This document shows, one piece after another, positions 43,815 to 52,010 of a stretch of DNA of 55,121 nucleotides. The notes under the pieces were generated by a model that saw nothing but the letters and a program-made list of their open reading frames with translations, made no database searches and was not told the origin of the DNA. The translations under genes were made by a program, and so were the position numbers. Source of the stretch: JASDSY01 sp041441465 (GTDB lineage: Bacteria; Muiribacteriota; UBA9980); the NCBI GenBank assembly GCA_041441465.1, contig JASDSY010000028.1:1-55121 (forward strand), written 5' to 3'. Numbering within the stretch: position 1 is the first letter of the stretch; each line of letters starts with the position of its first letter.

Positions 43815-43842
43815 AACGCTAATAAAAAATATAACTAGCGTT
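43815..43842 (+). promoter_or_regulatory. 5' leader hairpin of the first M14 gene
   Basis: AACGCTA (43815-43821) pairs with TAGCGTT (43836-43842). The corresponding hairpin of the second copy keeps pairing despite base changes, which suggests selection on the RNA structure. Confidence 0.55.
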
Positions 43843-43950
43843 ATTTGCGAAAAAGTTTAAACTATCGTTAATTATTATTCTTTAATGTTGTTTGGGCTTA
43901 TGCGGCAATTTTTATTAATGGGAAGGTTATGAAGTAAGGAGGAACTCGGG

Positions 43951-45492
43951 GTGAATTTTAAAAAATTATCATTTTTTTTGGGTGCTCTTAGTTTGTCTAT
44001 GGTATTTAGCGTTAATTCGGCTGTTGCACAGACTGTTGTCAGCGGCGGCGATTCGAAGAACGCGCCGGTCGTTAAAGAAGAAGAGCCTAAAATAGTCAAA
44101 TTTTTCGTTGAAAACAAAAAACAGGTGGAGGAACTTGCTAACGCAGGTATTGATATCGCCGAAGTACGTAAGGATTATGTGATTGCGGTGATTACCGACA
44201 GCGCGTTAAAATCGTTGGGCAACAGGGCAGTCCGCTATCAGATCGTCAACGAAAACGCTAACTCGCTTTTATCGAAAAGAGCAGTTTCGGCTAAATATCA
44301 TTCATTTGAACAGATCGAAAAATATTTAAACGACTGTGTGGCCAATTATCCTGATATTTGCAAGCTCGAGGTTATCGGGAACAGCTGTGAAAACCGGCCT
44401 ATATACGGATTAAAAATTTCCGGCAATGTTAATCGGGAACAGAAGAAGCCGTCCGGCCTTATAATGGGATTACACCATTCGCGCGAATGGATTTCCGCTG
44501 AAGTTCCTGTTGCGCTTATAAAATATCTTACTGAAAATTATTCAGTTGACGCTGAAGTAAAAAAATTAGTAGATGAAAGAAATATATGGGTTGTTCCGGT
44601 CGTTAATCCGGACGGGTTCATTTATTCGCAGAAAAATTCAAAGATGTGGCGTAAAAACCGCCGTTTGAATGCCGATAAAACTTACGGTGTCGACCCGAAC
44701 AGAAATTATGGTTATCAATGGGGTAATGTCGGCTGCTCGAATTCGACCGGTGCCGATACATATCATGGTACCGGACCATTTTCAGAACCATGCACTCAGG
44801 CTATAAAAAAACTTGCAGAGCGCGAGCATTTTATTGGCGATATTACGTTTCATAGTTATTCAGAATTAATCCTTTATCCTTATAGTTATGCTTCGCAAGC
44901 TTATGCGAAAGATGATAAGATTTTAAAACAGCTTGCAGTTGATATGGCCAAATTGAATGGTTATAGACCTCAGAAAAGTTCTGACTTATATCCGTCAATG
45001 GGCGATACTGACGATTTTATGTATGGCGCGCTGGGATCGCTTTCCTTTACGATCGAATTGGGGTCGCAATTTGTCCCGTCAGATAGTGAAGTTGATAAAA
45101 TATGTGATGGTAACGTGAAAGCCTGCGTTTATCTTTTAAAACAAATCGGAAGTGTTCATGCTTCGACGCATCCTGATTTTTCTTCAAAAATCAGCAGGGC
45201 CATCGCAACTTACACCTATCGCGCGGATTCGTCCAGAGGCCTTGATAATGACGCCAAAACCGAACTTATAAATATTTTGAACCCGGCAAATGACTCTAAT
45301 GGCAAGAATTTCGATGAATTTATGGCCGAGGTTTCAAAAATAGATGTAAATTCCAAGAAAATACTTATGCCGATACTAAAAGAAGTAAAAAATATGTACA
45401 TGCAGGATATCATAAACAAAGCCGGAAATTCAAAATCGGTTCTGAAAGCGATTGAGAAACTACAGGCTGAAATTCACCATGTAGCAGAGTAG
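43951..45492 (+). CDS. Secreted zinc carboxypeptidase, M14 family (first tandem copy)
   Basis: 513 residues, GTG start eight bases after a strong AAGGAGG. Signal peptide 1-26 (AVAQ), then a propeptide-like segment to ~112. The M14 core (~115-400) has all active-site elements: zinc ligands H176-x2-E179 (LHHSREWISAE) and His301 (TFHSYSE), substrate carboxylate binders N250-R251 (DPNRNYGYQWG) and catalytic Glu369 (FTIELGSQF). It removes C-terminal residues from peptides outside the cytoplasm. The ~110-residue C-terminal part is helical. The second copy at 45800 is the same length and clearly paralogous across the whole protein. Confidence 0.94.
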   Translation: MNFKKLSFFLGALSLSMVFSVNSAVAQTVVSGGDSKNAPVVKEEEPKIVKFFVENKKQVEELANAGIDIAEVRKDYVIAVITDSALKSLGNRAVRYQIVNENANSLLSKRAVSAKYHSFEQIEKYLNDCVANYPDICKLEVIGNSCENRPIYGLKISGNVNREQKKPSGLIMGLHHSREWISAEVPVALIKYLTENYSVDAEVKKLVDERNIWVVPVVNPDGFIYSQKNSKMWRKNRRLNADKTYGVDPNRNYGYQWGNVGCSNSTGADTYHGTGPFSEPCTQAIKKLAEREHFIGDITFHSYSELILYPYSYASQAYAKDDKILKQLAVDMAKLNGYRPQKSSDLYPSMGDTDDFMYGALGSLSFTIELGSQFVPSDSEVDKICDGNVKACVYLLKQIGSVHASTHPDFSSKISRAIATYTYRADSSRGLDNDAKTELINILNPANDSNGKNFDEFMAEVSKIDVNSKKILMPILKEVKNMYMQDIINKAGNSKSVLKAIEKLQAEIHHVAE

Positions 45493-45545
45493 GCGTCAGG
45501 TTAATTTAATTAGTTAGTTTTAATAAACTACTCATTTAGTTTTAT

Positions 45546-45579
45546 AAAAAGAGCGGAATAATAATCCGCTCTTTTTTTG
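45546..45579 (+). terminator. Terminator after the first M14 gene
   Basis: AAAAAGAGCGGA / TCCGCTCTTTTT with a seven-base loop and a T run. It separates the two paralogues, so each has its own transcript. Nothing else but the second promoter and leader is seen in 45493-45799. Confidence 0.93.
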
Positions 45580-45614
45580 TTATATTTCTAATAAAAATAA
45601 AAGTTCAAAATTTA

Positions 45615-45643
45615 TTGACAGTATCATTTTAAAGTGGTATAAT
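45615..45643 (+). promoter_or_regulatory. Perfect sigma-70 promoter for the second M14 carboxypeptidase
   Basis: TTGACA (45615-45620), 17 bases, TATAAT (45638-45643), in a context closely matching the first copy. Confidence 0.93.
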
Positions 45644-45665
45644 CATTTCAAAAATAAAAGATGAA

Positions 45666-45693
45666 AACGCTGATATAAAAGACTATTGGCGTT
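45666..45693 (+). promoter_or_regulatory. 5' leader hairpin of the second M14 gene
   Basis: AACGCTGATA pairs with TATTGGCGTT (45684-45693), ten pairs including two wobble. It is positioned like the hairpin in the first copy, relative to its promoter. Confidence 0.55.
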
Positions 45694-45799
45694 ATTGTTG
45701 AAAAAGTTTGAACGACTGTTAAATGAGGTTTTTAATGGTTGTTTTTGCTTATATGGCAATTATATTAAACGGAAGGTATGAAGTAAGGAGGAAGTCAGG

Positions 45800-47341
45800 G
45801 TGAAATTAAACAAATTATCAATGCTTATGGGGGCTCTTGGATTATCAGTAGTTTTTAGCGTTAATTCGGCTATTGCGCAGACTAATGTTAATATTGAAGG
45901 CTCAAAAAATACTCCGGTTGTTAAGGAAGAAGAGCCTAAGATCGTTAAATTCTTTATTGAAAACAAAAAACAGGTTGAAGACCTTGCTAATGCGGGGGTT
46001 GACATCGCTGAAGTTCGTAAGGATTATGTAATTGCGATAATTACTGACAGCGCATTAAAATCATTGGGCAATAGGGCCGTTCGTTATCAGGTTGTTAACG
46101 ATAACGCAAATTCGCTCCTTTCTAAAAGGGCTGTATCGGCTAAATATCACACATTTGATCAGATCGAGAAATACTTGAAAGATTGCGTTACTAATTATCC
46201 TGATATTTGCAAACTTGAAATTATTGGCAATAGCTGTGAAAATCGCCCGATATACGGCTTGAAAATTTCAGGCAACGTTAATCAGAACCAGAAAAAACCA
46301 GCAGGGCTTGTCATGGGGTTACATCACGCGCGTGAATGGATTTCGGCTGAAGTGCCTGTGGCTCTTATAAAAACCCTTACTGAAAATTATTCAAAAGACG
46401 CTGAAATAAAAAAGATAGTTGACGAGAGAAATATATGGATCGTTCCGGTTGTAAATCCGGACGGTTTGGTTTATTCACAGAAAAATTCGAAAATGTGGCG
46501 CAAAAATCGCCGGGTAAATTCCGATAAGAGTTACGGCGTCGATCCTAATAGAAATTACGGCTATCAGTGGGGCAATGTCGGTTCGTCTAATTATGGCGGT
46601 GCTGACACTTACCATGGAACAGGCCCGTTTTCTGAACCGTGCACGTCGGCTATAAAAAAACTTGCGGAACGCGAGCGTTTTATATCGACAGTTTCGTTTC
46701 ACAGCTACTCGGAAGAGGTATTATACCCATTTGGCTATGCTTATGAAGCTGTTGCCAAGGACAACGATTTGCTGAAAAAGCTCGCTACTGAAATGGCGAA
46801 ATTAAATAAATATGAGCCGATGAAAAGTTCAGATTTGTATCCTGCTATGGGTGATACTGACGACTTTTTATACGGTACGATGGGTGCTCTGGCATTTACT
46901 ATCGAACTTGGTTCGCAATTTGTGCCGAACGACAGCGAAGTCGATTCTATTTGCGACGGCAACGTAAAAGCATGCCTTTATCTTTTAAAACAGATCGGTA
47001 CAGTTCATGCCTCTACTCATCCTGATTTTTCTTCGAAGCTTAACAGGGCGATCGCTACATACAGCTATCGCGCAAGCTCTTCAAGAGGCCTCGATAATGA
47101 TGCTAAAACAGAACTTATAAATCTTTTGAATCCTGTTAATGATTCGAACGGCAAGAATTTTGATGAATTTATGTCTGAAGTCGCTAAAATGGATTTAAAT
47201 TCAAAGAAAATTCTCGCACCGGTATTTAGAGAAGTTAAAGATATGTATATGCAAGATGTTATAAATAAAGCCGGAAACGCAAAGCCGGTTTTAAAAACCA
47301 TCGAAAAATTACAAACCGAACTTCAGCAGATAGAAGATTAA
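45800..47341 (+). CDS. Secreted zinc carboxypeptidase, M14 family (second tandem copy)
   Basis: 513 residues, GTG start with AAGGAGG eight bases upstream. Same architecture and numbering as the first copy: signal peptide 1-26, zinc ligands H176/E179 and His301, N250-R251, catalytic Glu369. Most differences between copies are conservative, with clusters around 262-268 (SSNYGGADT versus CSNSTGADT) and 293-330, near the substrate pocket, so specificity may differ. Both copies seem intact and separately transcribed from matching promoters, which argues for selection to raise dose or broaden range rather than decay. Confidence 0.94.
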   Translation: MKLNKLSMLMGALGLSVVFSVNSAIAQTNVNIEGSKNTPVVKEEEPKIVKFFIENKKQVEDLANAGVDIAEVRKDYVIAIITDSALKSLGNRAVRYQVVNDNANSLLSKRAVSAKYHTFDQIEKYLKDCVTNYPDICKLEIIGNSCENRPIYGLKISGNVNQNQKKPAGLVMGLHHAREWISAEVPVALIKTLTENYSKDAEIKKIVDERNIWIVPVVNPDGLVYSQKNSKMWRKNRRVNSDKSYGVDPNRNYGYQWGNVGSSNYGGADTYHGTGPFSEPCTSAIKKLAERERFISTVSFHSYSEEVLYPFGYAYEAVAKDNDLLKKLATEMAKLNKYEPMKSSDLYPAMGDTDDFLYGTMGALAFTIELGSQFVPNDSEVDSICDGNVKACLYLLKQIGTVHASTHPDFSSKLNRAIATYSYRASSSRGLDNDAKTELINLLNPVNDSNGKNFDEFMSEVAKMDLNSKKILAPVFREVKDMYMQDVINKAGNAKPVLKTIEKLQTELQQIED

Positions 47342-47442
47342 TTTTACAGTGTCCAATTTATAATTATGTTTGTTACTTGTAACTTATTAAATTATATCTT
47401 ATAATAATAACTGATGCTGAAGTGGAATAAAAAATAATCTTA

Positions 47443-47489
47443 TAAAAAAGGGCTGTTTTAAAAGGTAACTTTATGAAACAGCCCTTTTG
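47443..47489 (+). terminator. Terminator after the second M14 gene
   Basis: AAAAGGGCTGTTT / AAACAGCCCTTTT with a loop of about 18 bases. The left arm is nearly identical to that of the terminator at 40566. The rest of 47342-47709 is AT-rich and holds only the promoter at 47601. Confidence 0.85.
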
Positions 47490-47600
47490 CTTTGTATTTT
47501 ACTGTTATTTAATTTTTTCGCAGTTTTATAATGTTATTCAATATATTTTTTATTTTGGCGATTCTGGTTAACTTATTAACAAATCGTAAAAAAATAAAAT

Positions 47601-47629
47601 TTGACATTATTTTAGGGTTATGATAAAAT
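47601..47629 (+). promoter_or_regulatory. Sigma-70 promoter (with extended -10) for the 253-residue secreted protein
   Basis: TTGACA (47601-47606), 17 bases, TAAAAT (47624-47629) with TG one base before the -10. Confidence 0.85.
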
Positions 47630-47709
47630 AAAATGATTTTTTAGGTATAGTTTTTTATGTAAAGATCATATATTAATTAATACAAAATAGTGGAGGTTTT
47701 AATTTTACC

Positions 47710-48471
47710 ATGAACAAATTATTATTAAATAAGAGGATGTTGGCATGTATTGCGCTTGCGCTTGCATTTCAATTTTCAGGTGCGTTACTTGGCGATAGTG
47801 CCGTAGCCGCAGAGAAAGAGACTAAGAAGGGCGCTAAAGTTTCAAAAGCTGCTAAGGAAGAGGCGACTCAAGAAAAAGGCAGCCGCGAAGCGTATGACAA
47901 GAAAATGATTGAAATGGTTAAATTGTTTTCCGGCAAAAAAAGTGAGCTCAGTAAAAAAGTAAGGAGCGAAATCGAGGATATTCTTACGATTGCCGCTACA
48001 CAGGCACGCGAAAAAAACTATGAAGACGCGGTTATGGTTCTAGATGAGATCGAAAAAATATTGAGCGGAAAAAAAGCTAAATCTGAAGTTATAAAAGTTG
48101 AAGATGAAGAAACCGGCGTAGTAAAAAATTATGCGTTTGATGTAAAAGATAACAAAGTCGTTTCAGCGAGTGAGACTCCTGATGAGGAAATCGTCGCAGA
48201 CGGCAAAAATGATCCGGCCGGCGATGTCGCGCCTACAACGCCGCCTGACGGTAAGTTTGATATAAAAAGACTGACACCTAAGGAGCAAAAATTATTTAAC
48301 GGCATTGTAAGGGCATTAGCTAAGGCGGAAGAAGAATTTCAGAAACATCAAAATCCGGATAACGCCCGCCGCGTTACAAGATTGCGCCGCGTATTTTATT
48401 CTTTAAAGAAAAAAGGCATGGGTTATACAGTCGATCAGCAGATGCTTGACGAACTTACAAAATCTGAGTAA
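47710..48471 (+). CDS. Secreted highly charged protein of unknown function
   Basis: 253 residues, family not recognised. Signal peptide ~1-33 (VAA/EKE). A lysine/alanine-rich stretch (34-60) leads to a helical domain (~60-115, EIEDILTIAATQAREKNYEDAVMVLDEIEKIL, TPR-like in spacing). A beta-prone acidic middle and a proline-rich linker (~165-180) follow, then a second helical domain (~185-250, KLFNGIVRALAKAEEEFQKH ... RLRRVFYSLKKKG). The GGAGG ribosome site is 13 bases from the ATG, longer than usual. No terminator lies before the zinc-ribbon gene 19 bases on, so the two are probably co-transcribed. Confidence 0.75.
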   Translation: MNKLLLNKRMLACIALALAFQFSGALLGDSAVAAEKETKKGAKVSKAAKEEATQEKGSREAYDKKMIEMVKLFSGKKSELSKKVRSEIEDILTIAATQAREKNYEDAVMVLDEIEKILSGKKAKSEVIKVEDEETGVVKNYAFDVKDNKVVSASETPDEEIVADGKNDPAGDVAPTTPPDGKFDIKRLTPKEQKLFNGIVRALAKAEEEFQKHQNPDNARRVTRLRRVFYSLKKKGMGYTVDQQMLDELTKSE

Positions 48472-48490
48472 TAAAACTAAGAGGTGTTTT

Positions 48491-49300
48491 ATGACTAAAA
48501 CATGTCCTAACTGTTGCGATAATAAATTAATGCCTTTTAAATTAGCAGCCGGCATTGAAGTGGACGGTTGTTCGCATTGCAATGGCTTGTGGTTTGAAAA
48601 AGGCGAAGTCGGCGCTTTTGCGAAATTTTCCGAAGATATACCGAATTTTAAAACTCTTGTAAAGAGCGCTCAATCATCGCACAAAAATTGCCCGGAATGC
48701 CAAATGCAGATGAAGGAAATCAAATATAACGCTTCTTCGAAACTTATGGTTGATTACTGCGAAGGCTGCGGGGGCGTATGGTTCGACGGCGGTGAAATCG
48801 GCGAATTGTCAAAAATATCTCAGGAGCCTGAAGATATTAAATTGAAAATAAGCCGTGAAATATGGAAATTAAGATTTTCAATGAATCAGGCCGGCACGTT
48901 AAAATGTCCGAAATGCAATACGCCGACTTTAAAAAGTTTTAAGACTTCGGAAGGCGTTACAGTTGACCTTTGCGATAAATGCAAGGGCTTATGGCTCGAT
49001 AAGGGCGAAACCGCAAAGTCGGCCGAAATGGAAAGTGATTTTCCTGATTATAAATATTCAATGTCAACTGCGCGTAAAGTCTCGCTTAAATGTCCGAAAT
49101 GTCAGGCGGATATGGTTATAGTGAAATATTATCAGGACAGCGCGCTCGAAGTCGAGCATTGTGAAAAATGCGGAGGGATTTTCCTTGACGCGGGTGAAAT
49201 CAGTAAGGTTGAATCAGTAAGCTCGAATTCCGAGGCGGCCGGGAAAAAGCTATTCAGATGCTTGAAGGAAATGCACGAAACCGGTTATACGATGTTATAA
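48491..49300 (+). CDS. Protein with four tandem TFIIB-type zinc ribbons
   Basis: 269 residues from the ATG at 48491 (AGAGGTG upstream); an in-frame upstream start inside the previous gene is rejected. Four copies of the zf-TFIIB module occur: CPNC...CSHCNGLWFEKGE, CPEC...CEGCGGVWFDGGE, CPKC...CDKCKGLWLDKGE and CPKC...CEKCGGIFLDAGE. Each has two CxxC pairs for one zinc, followed by the G-x-W-[FL]-[DE]-x-G-E turn. Bacterial proteins of this family usually carry one or two copies and have no settled function. No signal peptide, so cytoplasmic. Each ribbon pair is split by a helical spacer of ~25-45 residues. Confidence 0.88.
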   Translation: MTKTCPNCCDNKLMPFKLAAGIEVDGCSHCNGLWFEKGEVGAFAKFSEDIPNFKTLVKSAQSSHKNCPECQMQMKEIKYNASSKLMVDYCEGCGGVWFDGGEIGELSKISQEPEDIKLKISREIWKLRFSMNQAGTLKCPKCNTPTLKSFKTSEGVTVDLCDKCKGLWLDKGETAKSAEMESDFPDYKYSMSTARKVSLKCPKCQADMVIVKYYQDSALEVEHCEKCGGIFLDAGEISKVESVSSNSEAAGKKLFRCLKEMHETGYTML

Positions 49301-49322
49301 TTTTATAAATTTTTCTCAATTA

Positions 49323-49370
49323 CCTGGCGCGATCATAATTGTATTATCATGATTGCGCCTGTTTTATTTT
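49323..49370 (+). terminator. Terminator after the zinc-ribbon gene
   Basis: GGCGCGATCAT pairs with ATGATTGCGCC with an AT-rich apical part and a small bulge; a T-rich tail follows. Confidence 0.75.
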
Positions 49371-49439
49371 AAATGCTTGATTATATGATTTAAATTAATG
49401 TTAATTACTTTTAAATAATAAAAAACAGGAGGAGCTAAT

Positions 49440-50552
49440 ATGGGTTTATTTGGCGGCACACCAAAGGTTTCGGTAGGTCTTGATATTGGTAATGCCTGGG
49501 TAAAAATGGTGCAAATGACAATAAGCGGCTCCGGCCGTCCGTCGGTTACTAAAATCGCTTGTGAAAAAAATGTCAGCGACGCGCGTTCGGCGGTATCTAA
49601 AATTTTGCGCGAAAATACGATAAACCCTTCAAAAACTACAATTGTCGTATCATTAGACGGACAGGATACGGAAATGATAATAAATGAGTTTCCGGCTAAA
49701 AACATAACTGAGGCTTCAAAGCAGGCCGAGCTAAAGATGAAGGAATTCGATACTATGAATTACGCTATTTCATTTTCGCCTTTGCGCGGGCCGGTAATTT
49801 CAGCTGACGGCAATTCAGTTTTCCCGGTCCTTTATGTTTCCGCCGAAAAGTCTAAGGTTGAAACTTTTCAAAATCAGATGCGTGAATGCGGCATTCCGCT
49901 CGACGGGCTTGTGCTGGATATCGATGTGCTGGCGGCCGTAAATGCACTGGAAATAGATCAGAATGGAATGGGCAGCGTATGCCTTATAGAGGGCGGCGCG
50001 CTTACCACGAATATATCAGTTTTAAATGACGGCGTTTTAAGATATACTACTACCATAAAAGATGACGGCGGCGCGGTTATAACATCGAATGTAGCGCGAG
50101 AGATAGGGATTTCAAGAGATGAAGCCGAAAAAATGAAATTAAATGACGGTATCTCATTTTCGAACTCAGGTTCGCGCGGCGGACTTTCGCTTGAATTGAC
50201 GGGCCTTGATTTAAACGATGCTGCTTCGAGCGGTGATGATATGCAAAAAAAATATTTTAACGCAATTAAAAGCGAATTTGAAAGGTATTTCGATAAAATT
50301 GTCCAGGTACTGAAAAATTATGAGGAACAATTTCCCGGTAATAAAGTTAATGATATCGTTTTAACCGGCGGCCTGGCATGTGTAAAAAATATAAGCGGCT
50401 TTATGACTAATTATCTTAAAAATAACGGTCTGGCTATTAATGCTGTCGCTATTGGCGATTCGCCTTATTTAAGTTCGTTGAACTGCCCTGACGAAGAAAG
50501 ACAGGTTTACACTGTCGCTCTTGGCCTGGCTTTACGCGGTCTTGCCGAATAA
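49440..50552 (+). CDS. pilM: PilM-like actin-fold ATPase (type IV pilus assembly), isolated
   Basis: 370 residues. The actin-like fold is visible as phosphate-1 loop VGLDIGNAWVKMVQM (12-26), the PilM-type central part (VLDIDVLAAVNAL), phosphate-2 (CLIEGGALTTNISVL) and the adenosine loop (DIVLTGGLACVKNI). The N-terminal MGLFGG resembles that of PilM. PilM binds the cytoplasmic tail of PilN and links the inner-membrane platform to the pilus motor. Usually pilMNOPQ are clustered; here no pilN, pilO or pilQ follows, and a double terminator closes the gene, so it either works with a distant pilus locus or has another membrane partner. Good ribosome site (CAGGAGG). Confidence 0.88.
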   Translation: MGLFGGTPKVSVGLDIGNAWVKMVQMTISGSGRPSVTKIACEKNVSDARSAVSKILRENTINPSKTTIVVSLDGQDTEMIINEFPAKNITEASKQAELKMKEFDTMNYAISFSPLRGPVISADGNSVFPVLYVSAEKSKVETFQNQMRECGIPLDGLVLDIDVLAAVNALEIDQNGMGSVCLIEGGALTTNISVLNDGVLRYTTTIKDDGGAVITSNVAREIGISRDEAEKMKLNDGISFSNSGSRGGLSLELTGLDLNDAASSGDDMQKKYFNAIKSEFERYFDKIVQVLKNYEEQFPGNKVNDIVLTGGLACVKNISGFMTNYLKNNGLAINAVAIGDSPYLSSLNCPDEERQVYTVALGLALRGLAE

Positions 50553-50575
50553 TTTTCGTAAATTTTCATATAATT

Positions 50576-50637
50576 AACGCTTCGGATCGCTGTAAAAATT
50601 ATAAGGTTATTGCTTCTGAAGCGTTTGTATTTTTTGC
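50576..50637 (+). terminator. Terminator after pilM (first of two)
   Basis: AACGCTTC (50576-50583) / GAAGCGTT (50618-50625) with a long loop and the tail TGTATTTTTT. Confidence 0.6.
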
Positions 50638-50638
50638 G

Positions 50639-50692
50639 CGGGTGGTACAAAGGGCTGATAAACCTTTGTGTCCACCCGTTTCTTTGTTTTTA
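50639..50692 (+). terminator. Strong second hairpin after pilM
   Basis: CGGGTGG + ACAAAGG (50639-50653) pairs with CCTTTGT + CCACCCG (50663-50678): fourteen pairs with a small internal loop and a nine-base apical loop, then TTTCTTTGTTTTT. It may be a backup terminator or the 5' end of a structured element. Confidence 0.7.
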
Positions 50693-51099
50693 TACCGGCT
50701 ATATCTAACGTTGTTTTTTAATACTATTATCAGCTTTGAAGTTGAGTTTTTAGTTTTGCTGACCTCTTCGCTTTCCGCGAAACATAGCAATCGGCCTCGG
50801 GGATTATATGTATCTATATGATGTCGGTTGCGGCCGAAAGCTAAGAGACATGCATGATAAATATTTATGAATTTTTTTGATATGTAAAGATATTAATTTA
50901 TGAATGTCACTTTTGGATGGATACTTATTAAGCGCCAGAGCCATAATTTGTCGAGAGCCGCCGAGAGTAAACGGCAGAAAGACAGTATTGCTTTTTGAAC
51001 GCGGCCGCCTTAAAATGACATCATAAAGGGCGGGAGGGGTAAGGATTCAAAATACGGCTGCATAGAATGATTCTATTTTGAAAAAATAAAAAATATTTA
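50693..51099. other. Gene-free stretch with hairpins, possible structured RNA
   Basis: About 400 bases with no credible ORF, less AT-rich than other spacers in its middle. Local hairpins: TTCGC/GCGAA (~50765-50780), CGGCC/GGCCG enclosing ~40 bases (~50793-50838) and GCCG-AGAGTAAA-CGGC (~50960-50975), plus a GCGGCCGC palindrome (~51001). It matches none of the riboswitch or housekeeping RNA consensus sequences I know. It could be a ncRNA, a long leader or a decayed insertion. Confidence 0.35.
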
Positions 51100-51128
51100 T
51101 TGTATTTTTAAGGTTTTATTGCTATATT
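51100..51128 (+). promoter_or_regulatory. Probable promoter for the GIDE protein / glutamine synthetase operon
   Basis: TTGTAT (51100-51105), 17 bases, TATATT (51123-51128), ~35 bases before the ATG at 51164. Confidence 0.6.
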
Positions 51129-51163
51129 AAAAATGTCCGATATTTAATTTTGGAGGTTTGAGT

Positions 51164-51994
51164 ATGTTGATCTTTGGCATTATTCTTATTGTAATTGGCG
51201 TTATTTGTTTGTTCATGAAAAAATCTTCACAGAGCAGGCTTATGGCTTTTAATCTTACTAAAACTTATACCGCGGCCGACTTGAAGGAATTATTTTCCAG
51301 CGTGGCTAAAGAAGCCGGCAAAGGCAATTTCAGGGAGATGGTCGAGCTTAAAGGTACGCTCGAATGTGCTTCACCGCTCACCGCCGAGCTTTCAAAAGAG
51401 CCGTGCGTTTATTTTAAAAGCACTGTCGAGCGTGAGGTGGAAGAAACTTATTATGAACAGGATGCTCAAACCAAAAATAAAGTTATGAAAACCAGAAGGG
51501 AAATGCAGCTTATTTCCTCTACTGAACGTAACTGCGATTTTTATATTAAGGACGCTACCGGTAAAATAAGGGTAAAATCGGATAATGCTGAATTCGATCT
51601 TATAAAATCAATGGAAAAATACGAACCGGCGTCGGCGTTTAATTATGCTAACGGCAATCTCAACTGGGGCGGTTTTTTTATACCGATCGCCGAGAATGTT
51701 TTTAATAATAACTATAACATGCAGACACATAAAATTTTAGGTTATAAAATGATCGAGTATATGTTTCCGGTAAATCGCGATACGTTCGTGATAGGTGAGG
51801 CATCGGACTCATCAAACGGTGAAATTACTGTGGCAAAGCCGGTAGAATCTAAAGGCGAATTTATAGTTTCAAATAAATCCGAGGAACAGCTGGCCGCGGA
51901 CGCTAAGCAGTCTGCTAAATGGCTTGATATAGCGTCCAAGGTATGTCTGGCAATCGGGGCTGTGTTGGCACTGGCCGGGTTAGTAATAAAATAA
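51164..51994 (+). CDS. GIDE-domain-like membrane protein
   Basis: 276 residues from the ATG at 51164, which sits well behind TGGAGGT; a TTG two codons earlier is rejected. Transmembrane helices at both ends (~1-17 and ~251-273) enclose a large domain with the GIDE/E3-ligase-like pattern seen also in eukaryotic MUL1: VELKGTLECASPLTAELSKEPCVYFKSTVERE, then STERNCDFYIKDATGKIRV and later YMFPVNRDTFVIGEAS. Bacterial relatives lack a RING domain, as here, and their function is unknown. It precedes glutamine synthetase by 16 bases and is probably co-transcribed. Confidence 0.75.
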   Translation: MLIFGIILIVIGVICLFMKKSSQSRLMAFNLTKTYTAADLKELFSSVAKEAGKGNFREMVELKGTLECASPLTAELSKEPCVYFKSTVEREVEETYYEQDAQTKNKVMKTRREMQLISSTERNCDFYIKDATGKIRVKSDNAEFDLIKSMEKYEPASAFNYANGNLNWGGFFIPIAENVFNNNYNMQTHKILGYKMIEYMFPVNRDTFVIGEASDSSNGEITVAKPVESKGEFIVSNKSEEQLAADAKQSAKWLDIASKVCLAIGAVLALAGLVIK

Positions 51995-52010
51995 AGAAAA
52001 GGTGGTAGGT

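Noticed and set aside
43889..43936. Short upstream ORFs in the leaders of the two M14 genes
   Set aside because: The reading frames and stops differ between the two copies, although the second copy's stop overlaps the GTG; no sign of a conserved leader peptide.
49364..49705. 113-codon minus-strand ORF over the pilM start
   Set aside because: It is antisense to the conserved pilM N-terminus and has no features of its own.
50599..50790. 63-codon minus-strand ORF
   Set aside because: It overlaps two hairpins, has no ribosome site or recognisable protein features.
50693..51099. Known riboswitch or RNase P, tmRNA, 6S or SRP RNA
   Set aside because: None of the conserved core strings for these RNAs could be found on either strand.
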